A stretch of 64,000 nt of DNA from Sophora flavescens (lineage: Eukaryota > Streptophyta > Magnoliopsida > Fabales > Fabaceae): assembly GCA_030762895.1 (NCBI GenBank), contig CM061069.1:106210169-106274168 (forward strand). Reading direction: 5' to 3'. Position 1 is the first letter of the stretch, and every line of letters begins with the position of its first letter. The position numbers were made by a program, and so were the translations under genes. The notes beneath the pieces are model-generated. The model saw only the letters and a program-made list of their open reading frames with translations. It ran no database searches and was not told the DNA's origin. Below, piece after piece: positions 47,652-57,761 of this stretch.

Positions 47652-50147
47652 TGTGAACACCTAATTTTGTCCGGGTTTTCCCTTTTTTAATTAATATTTT
47701 GAAAAGAAAAAAAAATATATAAAAACTTGCAAAAATATTAAAAATATATTGTTGTGCATATTATTGGCCTAATTTGTTTTTGCTACAAGTTTTTTTGAGC
47801 CCAGCATCCAAGCCCAAGTAAACAAAAAAAATTAAATTAAAAAGAAAAATAAAAAAGAAACAGGTTTCTGATTGTTAATAATGAAAAAAAATTGAACTTT
47901 TATTTTGCATTCTGGTTCACATCACTCAGGTATTGTCCTTTTCATCCATTTTTAAGTATAAATCCATTTCACTTTTCTTTTGTCCTTTGGGTTTTTACTG
48001 TCTCTTTAACAAAATGGTATCCTGCTCACCTCTCTACTCCCAAGAAAAGCAAACTGATTTTCTCCACTGTAACAAGGCATCACTGTTGTCCTCTCCTCCC
48101 AGCTGTCATGAACTTTTTTTTTTTGTCATCTTCTTCACTGATTTGTGCTATAAGTTTGACACACTAACACACTAAACAAGGGGGGAACCAACCAGAAAAG
48201 AGGCTGGGAACCAACAAAAAATAAAAGAAACTATCTCTCCATGTACGTGAGGCCCCTCCCCTGACCTTTTTTCTTTTTCTTTCTCTTTCCTTTTTTTTCT
48301 CTTTCTTTATCACGTTCCAGGCTTTGTTTTGTTTGGTTCTTTCTTCTTCTCTCAACTTAAACCCATACCCTTCTTCCTCCTTCACCATAAACCCATCTCC
48401 TTCTTCCTTCTTCAACCCTTCTTCCTCCTTCAACCCTTCTTCCTCCTTCACCATAAACCCATCACCTTCATCCTTCCACCTTCATCTTTCTCCTCTCATT
48501 CTTCTTCTTCTTCTTCAACTACCCAACAACAACAAACAAGAAAAAAACAGAAAAGCCCCACAACTCAGCCCATCTCTTCCACCTCCTCTACAGACCATGA
48601 AACAGCCGCGCCACCACCTGGCTAGGGAGATCCAGTCGCTGCTCAGACCACCACGCTAGGGGGGATACGACCTCCCAACAGCCGCCACGTCCTCCTTCTT
48701 CCTTAGATCGGCGCCACCCTCACCACGGGAGTCGCAGATCTGTTTCCTACCTCCACCACAGTGTAGATCCAGATCCGCCACGAACTCGGATTCCAACACC
48801 GAACCGTTCGTGACCATCACAAAGAAACTGGGCCGTCCCCGCACGTCTCAGCCGCCACAGGTCGCCACCACCACAGTGGCACCAAGCCGCTCCCTCTGAC
48901 TGTCACAAGGTCGCCGCCACCAGAGCACTTCCTCCAATCGCAAGCAGGGACCCTGTCATTCCAGATCTGTCACGGATCCGTCCAGATCCACCTCAGAACC
49001 CATGTCATCAGTGTCTTCCCCTTGCTCGCAGTCCATCTCCGCCACGTCATCTCCGTTGCTTCGAACCCGTCCGTCACGAACCGCCGCCGCCGCTGTTAGC
49101 GTCTTCAGCCGCGCCGTCGTCCCATGAGCTCTGCGTATCCTCCATTTCTACCAAGTTCCTGAAGCTTCTGTTTGGTTCCCTTTCTCTTACTTGTTGCTGT
49201 TTTTTTTATTATTTTATTTTATCTAACTTTATTTTATTGACCAGCAAGTCCTTGGGCTCATCCCAGTTGACCCATACCAAATAAAAAAGGAAGTGGATAT
49301 CTTTTCTGAAGATGAGGCTTTATTTTGATGTTTCAAGTCTTGCATGTTTTGGTTTTGGATAATGCATTAACCCACTCTTTTCTTTACAAAAAGACAAAAA
49401 TTTAAAAAATAGAAAAAATCCTTTTTTTTAAAAAAAAAAAATATAAAATATTTTCAACTCCTTGTTTTAAATCAAAACTCTTCAAAAACAAGTAACAAAA
49501 AAATCAAATCTTTTATCAAAAATTAAAATCAACCAACCAATCAAATGTTTTCTAAAAGAACTACGTGGCTTTGAGTTTCCCATCGCACCCGGGAATACGT
49601 AGGAGCAAGATAAATCATCTTGTCGGGCCAAAACTAAATTTTTCCTTTTTTGTGTCTCTTTTTATGTTAAAATAATTAATCAAAATAATTAAACTTTTCT
49701 TTTTCCAGGGATGCTCTATGGACACGGTGCCATGTTTAATCCCTTAGATTTGAGGTTGCCCTGTGGACTCATGTGCCATGTTCAACCTCATTTAGTTTTT
49801 ACAAATCATAAAGTCAAAAATATAAAAAATTTAATAAAAGTCAAAATTTAAAATTTAAAATAATTCTTTCTTGTAAATAATTTTTGGGGTAAAATAAATA
49901 TTTAAAAGGTTATTAAAATATTTTTTTGCACAATTAACTTGAGGTATCGTTTTTTAAACGGGCGATGTGGGGTGCTAATACCTTCCCTACTCGTAACCGA
50001 CTCCCGGACTCATATCTCTCTTTTTTTAAAAGACCAGCTTACCTTTAAATAATTGGGTTTTCTAAGATTTTCCCAATAAAAATCTTAGTGGCGACTCCTC
50101 TGTTTTTACCTTCTTTTTCGCGCCTCCCGGACGGGACAGTCGCGACA
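47652..50147 (+). repeat. 3' LTR of the Ogre/Tat-related element
   Basis: Near-identical to 37644-40114, 25 bp longer. Main differences: one extra 18-bp unit of a CTTCTTCCTCCTTCAACC minisatellite (near 48425-48442), an extra CTT in a triplet run, and a small divergent block near 48820-48842. The TAATT duplication follows at 50148. The internal TGGCGACTCC copy is at 50089-50098. Confidence 0.9.
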
Positions 50148-50578
50148 TAATTTTTTATTTATTTTGTTTTATATTAATTATTAATTATTAATTATTTTTA
50201 TTAAAATTTATATATTAAATATTATAATTTATTTATTAATTATTATTATATTTTATTTTAATTAATTATATTTTATTTATTAATTATTATGATAATTTAT
50301 TTATTAATTTATATTTTATTATAATTAATTATAATTTATTTATTAATTTATATTTTATATTATCAATTACAAAACAAAATTGAAATTAAAAATAAAATTT
50401 AAAAATCAATTAAATTAAAATTAATTAAAAATAAAAACAAACTCAACATATAATCCATAAATAAAATATCTGTCTATCTACAAATCACTACTACACCTAT
50501 AACTATCCTAATACTCATCACCATAATATCTGTCATCGTCGTCCTGTCGGGGGGAGCCTGCCGGCGTCACATGACCAT
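50148..50578. other. AT-rich 3' non-coding part of the CACTA element
   Basis: Extremely AT-rich, with repeated TTAATTATTAATTATTATTT-like words (50165-50350), followed by the 3' UTR of the TNP1-like gene. It continues the CACTA sequence interrupted at 37643. Confidence 0.6.
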
Positions 50579-52537
50579 CAAGCTACGGCTCAGTAGACTG
50601 ACCGTCATCATGCGGTTGCGGTGGTGGATCAGTAATAGTAGTGGAGGGCTGGGCTAGGGGCCGGGTGGCATGGAGGACCCCCTGCAGAGCGCTGCGCCTG
50701 TCTGGTGGGAGGAAATCGAGCACAGCGGTCATGACCGTAGAGAATGTCTCCATCTGCTGCATGATGCGCTCGTTCATCTCCCTTTGCTGCTGCACCTCCT
50801 GCCTTAGCTGATGCACCTCTTCCGTGTCCTGTGAGCCGGAGGATGTAGGCTCCCTAATGGTCATGCTCGGCATCGACCCCCGACGAATCGACCTGGCTAG
50901 GGTCGCAGTATCGTAATCCGTCCCTTGTTCTTCCCGCCCGCCACATCCATCCAGGCCTGGGTCTGTAGTCGCTCAACCTCGGTGGGGTCCAGCTGAGAAG
51001 GATCTGAGGCACCAGAGCAGGAGGCAGCCTCAGATGCTACCTGACTGAACCTGGCGTTGTACTCCGCCTACGATCAATATATTACAATCAATATGTATTA
51101 AACTATATATATATATATATATAAACTAGTAGTTTAAATATAAAAAAACACTTTAGCTCACCACCGGTGTCCGAGAGAATATGTGTCTGCTCAAAGACCG
51201 TAGGGACATCAACGGACTGAGCTAGCTCTCTTGCCTGCAACTGACACACCAATAAAATCAATTAGTTATAAAACAAATGTTTAATAAAAATATACAGTTT
51301 ATAAATAATGTTATTTATATATGCATACCATGTAAATGGCATGCTGCATGTGGTTAATAGAACCACTAGTGTGCATGCTCCCACCCTTCTCGGAAGCCTG
51401 ATTTCTCTTCGTCTGTTCACACTTCGGCTTGTAAGCTGGAGTGTCCCAGTACGCACACTGTTGGGCCCGATGTAATCCAGACATACCCGGCTCTCCCTAC
51501 GCTCCCGGAGCATGTCCCTTAGTCGAGCAACTGCTCGGTCGTCAAAGATAGCACGTATCTTTGAGGTATGCTCCGATAACCAGCGCACAAGATCCTGTTA
51601 ACAAAGAAAAAATTAATAATAACATTATACAAAAGAATATATAAAATAAAAGGAAAATTACATGAACTAATAAACAAGAACTTACCCCGAATCGTCTGAA
51701 GATACGATCCCGATCCTCCCCGATGATCACCCCCCATGATAGCCAGAAGCGACGATACTGCGCCTTGATGGCGAAGGTAACGTGCTTCGATCCCACTTTC
51801 GATGGGATGAAGCTGAAAAATTCATAATTTTATTAAATAAACAATGTGACAACCAACAAATATATGCTTATTAAATAGTAATTATTTTTAAACAACATTA
51901 AATTAAATTAAACTTACGATCTAGAAACAGGACGGATCGATGGTCAATCCTTAGGTGCGGGAACCCTGACCCACTCAGGCAAGTCCTCGGCCACGACCGA
52001 CTGCTGCACAGACGTTGATGATGGTATGGCCGTGTCGAGACCGTATACGACCCCGAATGATGAGGATGGAATGGTCGTGTCCGGCTGTGGCATCATCCCA
52101 GGAGTCGGCATAAATGATAATCCTGCTGGGTGTGTGGACGGCGCGGTCGATGATGATGGTGGTGCTGAGTGCGGGTGTGGTGTGGGTCCAGTAGGGGGCG
52201 GTAAGTAGCCAGCTAGTGCGCGTCGTGGCGCAAAGCGAGTGGAGGTATGGACATAGGTGGAGGCTGGGGTAGTGTGGGTCGGGGATAGTGTAGTATGGGT
52301 AGGGGATGATGTAGTATGGATCGGTGAGGGTATAGAATGGGTGGGGGATGGTGTAGAATAGGTGGCGGAGGTTCCTGTAGGTGGCGATAGGGTAGGTGCG
52401 GTGGGCACGGAGGGACCTCTAGGAATGCGAGCAAGCACCTGGGACTTCACGGTGTATCGTCCCCGCTTAGCCTTCCTCTTCCCCTTATCACCGCTAGGCG
52501 GTGGGGGGCGGGGCGGCTGTCCTCTTGATGCTTACAT
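50579..52537 (-). pseudogene. CACTA second gene, TNP1/Transposase_24-like protein, disrupted
   Basis: Read on -, a likely start ATG (52537-52535) is followed at once by TAA, then an open Pro/Arg-rich frame (GQPPRPPPPSGDKGKRKAKR). A Pro/Thr/Ser-rich segment full of SPTHT/STPSPTH repeats follows, with another stop after WVRVPAPKD (near 51950). The conserved Transposase_24 core is spread over later exons: GSKHVTFAIKAQYRRFWLSW, IRAIFDDRAVARLRDMLRER, then YWDTPAYKPKCEQTKRNQAS + EKGGSMHTSGSI in a shifted frame. The C-terminus has a Gln/Glu-rich coiled-coil-like region (EEVHQLRQEVQQQREMNERI) and stops at 50583. The protein normally binds subterminal repeats; this copy is dead. Confidence 0.78.
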
Positions 52538-52774
52538 ATCTTTTTTTCTAGCACAATTATAAATCAGTGTAAAAACAATAAGTAATCGACATTTAACAGT
52601 CTAATCTAAGCAAGTATTTTTATAGAACAATTGTTGTCAAGTCTTACATTATATTTCATAAGCAAATATTTAAAATACAATAAAAATAACATAATAGTAA
52701 ACTTCCTATTCAGACTCAGTATCGTCATCTGATTGTAAGTCCGACTATTCTTCTTCTTGCATTGAGTCATCACT

Positions 52775-53594
52775 CTAGATTTCTTCCTTTGATGATGCAT
52801 GCATGGATGCCTGATTACCAATGACCACTTCTTCCCCTTCATCTACAGATCCCAACATGCCAGTAATACGCTCGACCTCAATTACTTCATTGACATGTGA
52901 CGATTCATCCGCCTGGAATGGCATCTCATCCTCTGCATCATCGATTTCTATGCGACCCCTAGGCTTGGTAGTGACTGCAACACAGCAACCTCGTTTGTAT
53001 GCTCTCATTGCTGGATAAGGGACATAATAAACTTGTTTTGCATTCTGAGCAATTATAAACGGATCAAACTGTTGATATCTTCTATCCATGCGAATGTCCA
53101 CAGTTCCATACTTGGGATCCACTTTTGTGCCTGTCCTCGATGGATCAAACAGTTACAATAAAATAAGACTACTTTTTTAGGATAAGTAGTAGTATTGTAT
53201 TGTAACTCGTATATGTGTTTTATGACCCCATAAAAATCACTGGTACCTTCACCCTGTACGACAATCCCGCTATTAATTGTCTTTTTTCCCACGTTCCATT
53301 CATCTAATGTGGAATTTGTGCCCATTAAGAAAGTATGCATACCATGATGTAACACAGCTATAGGGCTCATATGCTAAATCTCTCAAGTGTTGATTAGTCA
53401 CGCCTAACGGTTGTTGATACACCTAAGAAAAGGTAAGTCATATTAAATAATTAATTTTTTCAAGAGGCAAAATTAAGCTTAATATAGTGTATGCATCATC
53501 ATATTACACTTACTTGTTGCTTGAACCATTCAGGAAAATCTGCATGTGTACAAGTAGAACCATCTTGTTCACTAAATTGATTAATTTGAAGGAA
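52775..53594 (-). pseudogene. CACTA TNP2-like transposase, C-terminal segment (DUF4216), frameshifted
   Basis: This is the continuation, beyond the Athila-like insertion, of the transposase at 61140-63874. On - it reads CTHADFPEWFKQQ, then NSTLDEWNVGKKTINSGIVV and GTSDFYGVIKHIYELQYN. A one-base deletion near 53143 (after VVLFYCN) shifts the frame; it continues as VDPKYGTVDIRMDRRYQQFD and PFIIAQNAKQVYYVPYPAMR. The acidic tail ends at the stop at 52775-52777. Confidence 0.78.
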
Positions 53595-55190
53595 TGATGA
53601 GTGTGATTTCACCTCATCTTTGTCCATCATTTTGCATGCATTTTCATGTAGTTTAGGCATATTTTTATTAGATTTTAGGTTAATTTTCCTTTGGAACGGG
53701 TAAGGCGGTTTTCGTGTGTTGTTTTGCAGATATCAAGGGTAAAATGCTCAAGATCAACCATGATGGAGTTTGGATGAAGATGGAGCTTTAAAAGTGCAGA
53801 AAATGAGCCAAACAGAGCCTATCACGGCCTAGCCGTGATGCCCATCACGACCATGATCGAGCAAAACTGAAAAAGAACAAAGGCTGAAGTCAGAGTCTGT
53901 CACGGCCAGGCCGTGATAGTCATCACGGCCGTGACCCAAAACCACCACAAGTCAGAGACCATCACGGCCATAGCCGTGAAATTCATCACGGCCACAAACA
54001 GAGGACTCGCGACGCGAGCATAGGCTCGCCACGCGAGAGAATGGAATTTCGCAGAACTACAAGAAACAGAGCCCGTCACGGCCAGCCCGTGATGGCCATC
54101 ACGGCCGTGACGCGCATTACTTGGATCAGAAGCAACCGAAATAGATCATATTTTGAGTTGGTTTGGGACTCTAACTTCCCAATTTCTATAAATAAGGATC
54201 AAGGCATCAGATCATAGGCATGAAGGATCATATCTAGACTTGTACACAAGGACTTAGGCATAGATCTCTCTTCTCCTCCTCTCTTCTCTTTTCTGATTTT
54301 CACTATGTTGTCAACCCAGCTTGTCATCTCCATGGCAAGACTGGAGTAGTAGTTTGTTTCTAGGGATTGGGGCTCTGCCCGAGTTTTGTAAATGTTGTTG
54401 AATTGATGTAAAATCGTTGTTGATTTCGTTATTGTTTTAGATCTGATTTCTAGTGTGTTAATCACTCGTAAATTCGGCAACCGCTTATTTGCGTGACGTA
54501 GACGTTCTAAGGAGGAACCTAGCGGTGAACTTAGGATTTCTAGGGTGTTTAACTCGTAAAATTCGGCGGCCACAGGTTTGTGAGATGTGGATGATCTAAG
54601 GAGGAACCTAGCGGTGAACTTAGGTTATTTGCATAACTTAGACATTATAAGGAGGAACCTAGCGGTGAACTTAGGTGTCGGACCTATAGAAGTCAGACTT
54701 GGGACTGAAATTACGAGAGTTAGAAGCCGTCCCTCGAGGAGCAACGAGTTGTCACGAAGCGCAAAGGGTCTAATCTGGGACCGACTACCACGAGAGTAGG
54801 GGTCGGGTCAATTGGGCACGGCTTTTGTAACCCGAGAGGGAGCTTAAGCTATCAGAGGATAAACTCGCCTTCAAGGCAATTTCGGTAATCAACAAAGGTA
54901 AATCAGATTAGCAACATAAACAGCCTCAAAGGTAACCCAAATCCCTAGGAATCCGTCTAAATCTAAAACCCCATAAACAATTGTTTTCTGTTTTAATTTA
55001 TTCTGTTTGTTTATCTCTCAATTCAAACCTTTTTCAAAACCCTCTAAAAGTGTCCAGATCTAATCGATTCGAAACCGATTGCGATTCGAGAACACAGTCT
55101 CTGTGGGTTCGATATCTTTTATTACTTGACGGCAATCCGGTACACTTGCCGGAATCGCACGAGCGTCGTTGCGCGTCGACTTACGCCACA
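53595..55190 (+). repeat. 5' LTR of the Athila-like element
   Basis: Contains several CACGGCC...GGCCGTGA palindrome blocks (53821-54114), a TATAAATAAGG box-like sequence at about 54187-54197 followed by CT-rich DNA, and three copies of GGAGGAACCTAGCGGTGAAC in the downstream half. It ends TTACGCCACA at 55190, nine bases before the primer site. Confidence 0.88.
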
Positions 55191-55199
55191 TCAAGTTTT

Positions 55200-55217
55200 T
55201 GGCGCCGTTGCCGGGGA
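55200..55217 (+). other. Primer-binding site, tRNA-Asp type
   Basis: TGGCGCCGTTGCCGGGGA is the reverse complement of the 3' end of plant tRNA-Asp(GTC), ...CCCCGGCAACGGCGCCA, recalled from Arabidopsis. tRNA-Asp priming is typical of Athila and related elements. Confidence 0.88.
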
Positions 55218-55358
55218 CTGTGCCTTTTCGAATTTCAATTAGTTTTTAAATTGATTTTTCTGGACCCTTTTCTTTTTTTTTGATTTTTATTTCTGAAATT
55301 TAAAAAAAAATCAAAAATCAAAAAAAAAATCTTTTCCTTCTATTGTATCCATCCCTCT

Positions 55359-56894
55359 GTGTGTTATATGCAAAGATCTCTAAGTCTTGGGAGCCTTAGT
55401 GAGGTTGATCCAGAAATCGAGAGAACCTTCCACAGACGTAGAAGACTACAAATAGAGGGAGAAAGGTTGAGTCCCGTTCCACTCATGGCGAATCAACCGG
55501 ATACAAAGCCTTTGAAGGACTACGCAGCCCCAAATGCGAGAGGCTTGCGAACTGGGATTGCAAGGCCAGAGATTGAGGCGGAGAACTATACCATACCACC
55601 TATGCTAATCAACATGATTAGGCAACATCAATTCGGAGGATTGCCTTCGGAGGACCCGACCGATCACATAGAAACATTCTTAGAGTTCACTGATGCAATC
55701 AGGATTAATGGAGCCTCAGTCGATGTTGTGCGTTTGAGATTGTTCCCCTCATCTCTCACTTTGGAAAGGCGAAGGCCACGGCTAAAGCAAATCCCCGCTA
55801 ACACCTTGACTACTTGGGACCAACTGGAGCAGGCGTTCTTGGAGAAATTCTTCCCTCCATCCAAGACGACCTACATAAGAACCCAGATCACCGGCTTCTT
55901 CCAAAAAGACGGAGAATCATTATCGGAAGCTTGGGATCGTTACAAGGGACTGCTGGAGTCGTGCCCACATCACGGACTCGAGAGGTGGTTAATAGTGCAC
56001 ACCTTCTATAACGGATTGGACTACTCTTCGAAGGTGTCACTAGATTCTGCAGCCGGTGGAGCGTTTATGAATAGGCCTCTCACTGAGGCATTCAACATCA
56101 TTGAGAATGTCGCCACCAACTACCACCAATGGGGATCCGAAAGAGGTAATAACCCGAACAAGATTTCGGGGGGTAAGTTTGAAGTAAGTAGCATTGATCT
56201 GATTATGTCTAAATTTGACTCACTAAATAAACGATTAGATAAGATTGAAAGAGCTAATGTGAGTGCAATAGGTGCTACTAACACTATTTGTGAGATTTGT
56301 GGAATGCAGGGACATGACATGATGGAATGCCCTCGTGGTACCGCTCATGGATCCGGCGCTTCGGGTGAGCAAGTGAACTCTTGTCACAACTTCTATGACA
56401 CGAACCCGAAGCTGCCCAACTATGCTCCCCCAAATCCCTACAACCAAAGAAGGAACAACCCTTACCTCTCATACGGCAACTACAGCAATACGCTCAACCA
56501 TGAGTTCCAAGAGGGTCAAGGTAATAAGAGAGCAGCACCGGGGTATCCTCAGGTGCAAAGATCTAAACTCGAGACTTTATTTGAAAGTTTTGTTGAAACT
56601 CAGACAAAACAGAATGAGGAGTTTAGACAACAAGGAAGGGCAGTGAGCGAAGCAATAAAGGAGCTAGCATCTAAGGTAGACAACTTAGCAACTCATAACA
56701 AGATGCTAGAAACACAAATTGCCCAACAAGTCAGCACGTACTCGAGACCTAAGGGTACATTCCCGGGGCAACCCGAAGCAAATCCCAATGAGCATTGCAA
56801 TGTCATACACTTGAGGGATGACAAGCTTGGGGTGGGGGTAGCTGAAATGGAGGTGGAACCGGAGGAGGACACGAGCGAAAAAGAAGAGCCATAA
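55359..56894 (+). CDS. Retrotransposon Gag polyprotein (Athila/TR-GAG type)
   Basis: A 511-aa frame forming the particle coat and packaging element RNA. The N-terminal region has MANQPDTKPLKDYAAPN. The gag core is at about residues 75-245 (INMIRQHQFGGLPSEDPTDH ... FLEKFFPPSKTTYIRTQITG ... ESLSEAWDRYKGLLESCPHH). A CCHC zinc knuckle for RNA binding is CEICGMQGHDMMEC near 310. The C-terminus is Gln/Lys-rich and ends in TSEKEEP. In the core the segment after LFPSSLTL reads ERRRPR before LKQIPAN, which looks like a pair of compensating single-base changes near 55760-55780. The TAA at 56892-56894 is followed by an open proline-rich stretch in the same frame (KYVPPPPYQPPIPFPQRL), so gag may once have read on toward protease. 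Confidence 0.85.
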   Translation: MCYMQRSLSLGSLSEVDPEIERTFHRRRRLQIEGERLSPVPLMANQPDTKPLKDYAAPNARGLRTGIARPEIEAENYTIPPMLINMIRQHQFGGLPSEDPTDHIETFLEFTDAIRINGASVDVVRLRLFPSSLTLERRRPRLKQIPANTLTTWDQLEQAFLEKFFPPSKTTYIRTQITGFFQKDGESLSEAWDRYKGLLESCPHHGLERWLIVHTFYNGLDYSSKVSLDSAAGGAFMNRPLTEAFNIIENVATNYHQWGSERGNNPNKISGGKFEVSSIDLIMSKFDSLNKRLDKIERANVSAIGATNTICEICGMQGHDMMECPRGTAHGSGASGEQVNSCHNFYDTNPKLPNYAPPNPYNQRRNNPYLSYGNYSNTLNHEFQEGQGNKRAAPGYPQVQRSKLETLFESFVETQTKQNEEFRQQGRAVSEAIKELASKVDNLATHNKMLETQIAQQVSTYSRPKGTFPGQPEANPNEHCNVIHLRDDKLGVGVAEMEVEPEEDTSEKEEP

Positions 56895-57025
56895 CCGAAG
56901 TATGTCCCTCCACCACCGTACCAACCCCCGATACCTTTCCCACAAAGGTTGGTCAGGAAAAAGCAAGTAGATGTAGAGATTAAAATGCCTACTAAACTGA
57001 AAGACCCAGGTAGTTTCTCCATCTC

Positions 57026-57700
57026 TTGCTCGATCGAACAGTGCAAATAGACCCGACCTTATGTGACTTAGGGGCTAGCACGAGCTTGATGTCCCTCACT
57101 ATCATGGAAAGGTTGGGAAGTAAAGAGTTGAGACCATTCAAATTCCCCTTACAATTTGCGGATGGCTCAACTAGGACTCCTCTAGGCATACTAGAGAATG
57201 TTCCTGTAAAGGTAGGTAAATTCTTCATCCCTACCGACTTCCTGGTATTGGATATGAAAGGGAATTCTAAATTCCCCATCATTTTAGGAAGGCCATTCTT
57301 GGCAACCGCTGGAGCAGTAATAGACGTAAGGAATGGCAAACTCTCTCTAAATGTAGAGGAAGGTAGGGTAAATTTTCAGTTGACTAACTCTTGTAACAAC
57401 CCTCATTTTGAGAGCCATGTGTGCAGAATTGATGTAAAGTCTCCAGCGGTAGAGAAAGAACTTAACATGGAAGCAACTCCGAAGATATGCAAGGCTAATG
57501 ATGCACCCAGCAGTGATGGAGTTGGAGTTGCTGTCCATGCGGAAACAAAACTTCCGCCGGGAGGAAGGAAGGCTTGGAAGCTCCGAGAGAAAAGAGCGAA
57601 GCGGAAGCATTATTGGTCGTATGAGCAGAAACGGCTTTTTGAAGGAGTTCCTTGGAAGAGAAGTGTGCCTGCACTTCTACGCCCAGCCGACCCCGGTTGA
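57026..57700 (+). CDS. Retrotransposon aspartic protease-like region and C-terminal tail
   Basis: A 224-codon frame. The protease signature is CDLGASTSLMSLTIMERLG, with the D-L-G-A active-site variant typical of Athila-type elements (others have D-S/T-G), then FPLQFADGSTRTPLGILENV, KVGKFFIPTDFLVLD and the second motif PIILGRPFLATAGAVIDV. The tail (KLPPGGRKAWKLREKRAKRK) is basic. The preceding sequence KMPTKLKDPGSFSISCSIEQ (56980-57046) is in the gag frame, so gag-end and protease are now out of frame. The usual roughly 70-90-residue stretch between the proline-rich motif and KLKDPGSF appears deleted. No reverse transcriptase follows. Confidence 0.78.
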   Translation: MLDRTVQIDPTLCDLGASTSLMSLTIMERLGSKELRPFKFPLQFADGSTRTPLGILENVPVKVGKFFIPTDFLVLDMKGNSKFPIILGRPFLATAGAVIDVRNGKLSLNVEEGRVNFQLTNSCNNPHFESHVCRIDVKSPAVEKELNMEATPKICKANDAPSSDGVGVAVHAETKLPPGGRKAWKLREKRAKRKHYWSYEQKRLFEGVPWKRSVPALLRPADPG

Positions 57701-57743
57701 TTTAAGGAAGTATGGTCAAGCTTAAGACCATAAATAAGCGCTT

Positions 57744-57761
57744 CTTGGGAGGCAACCCAAG
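57744..57761 (+). other. Perfect 6-bp hairpin after the coding region (CTTGGG-AGGCAA-CCCAAG)
   Basis: Just downstream of the last coding frame, AAGCGCTTCTTGGGAGGCAA followed by CCCAAG forms a short stem-loop. From memory, this kind of GCGCTT...GGGAGGCAACCC string recurs after the gag-protease region of many plant Athila/TR-GAG elements, suggesting a conserved RNA structure. Role unknown. Confidence 0.6.

Larger units (their letters stand above)
37644..50147 (+). mobile_element. Non-autonomous Ogre/Tat-related LTR retrotransposon (LARD-like), 12.5 kb
   Basis: LTRs of 2471 bp (37644-40114) and 2496 bp (47652-50147) begin TGTGAACACC and end TCGCGACA. A perfect 5-bp target duplication TAATT flanks it (37639-37643 and 50148-50152). 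A primer-binding site follows the 5' LTR and a purine tract precedes the 3' LTR. The 7.5-kb interior has no gag, protease, reverse transcriptase or integrase frame. It consists of leader-like DNA, GCTAGACTGAAAACC...GGCAGTCT motifs seen in the 3' regions of Tat/Ogre elements, and two long tandem arrays. It must have moved with proteins from an autonomous relative. LTRs differ by about 1.5-2% by eye, so insertion was fairly recent. Confidence 0.88.

Noticed and set aside
54199..54573. 124-codon minus-strand frame, nearly duplicated at 60195-60497
   Set aside because: Both copies are antisense within LTRs; the duplication reflects the LTR pair, not a gene family.
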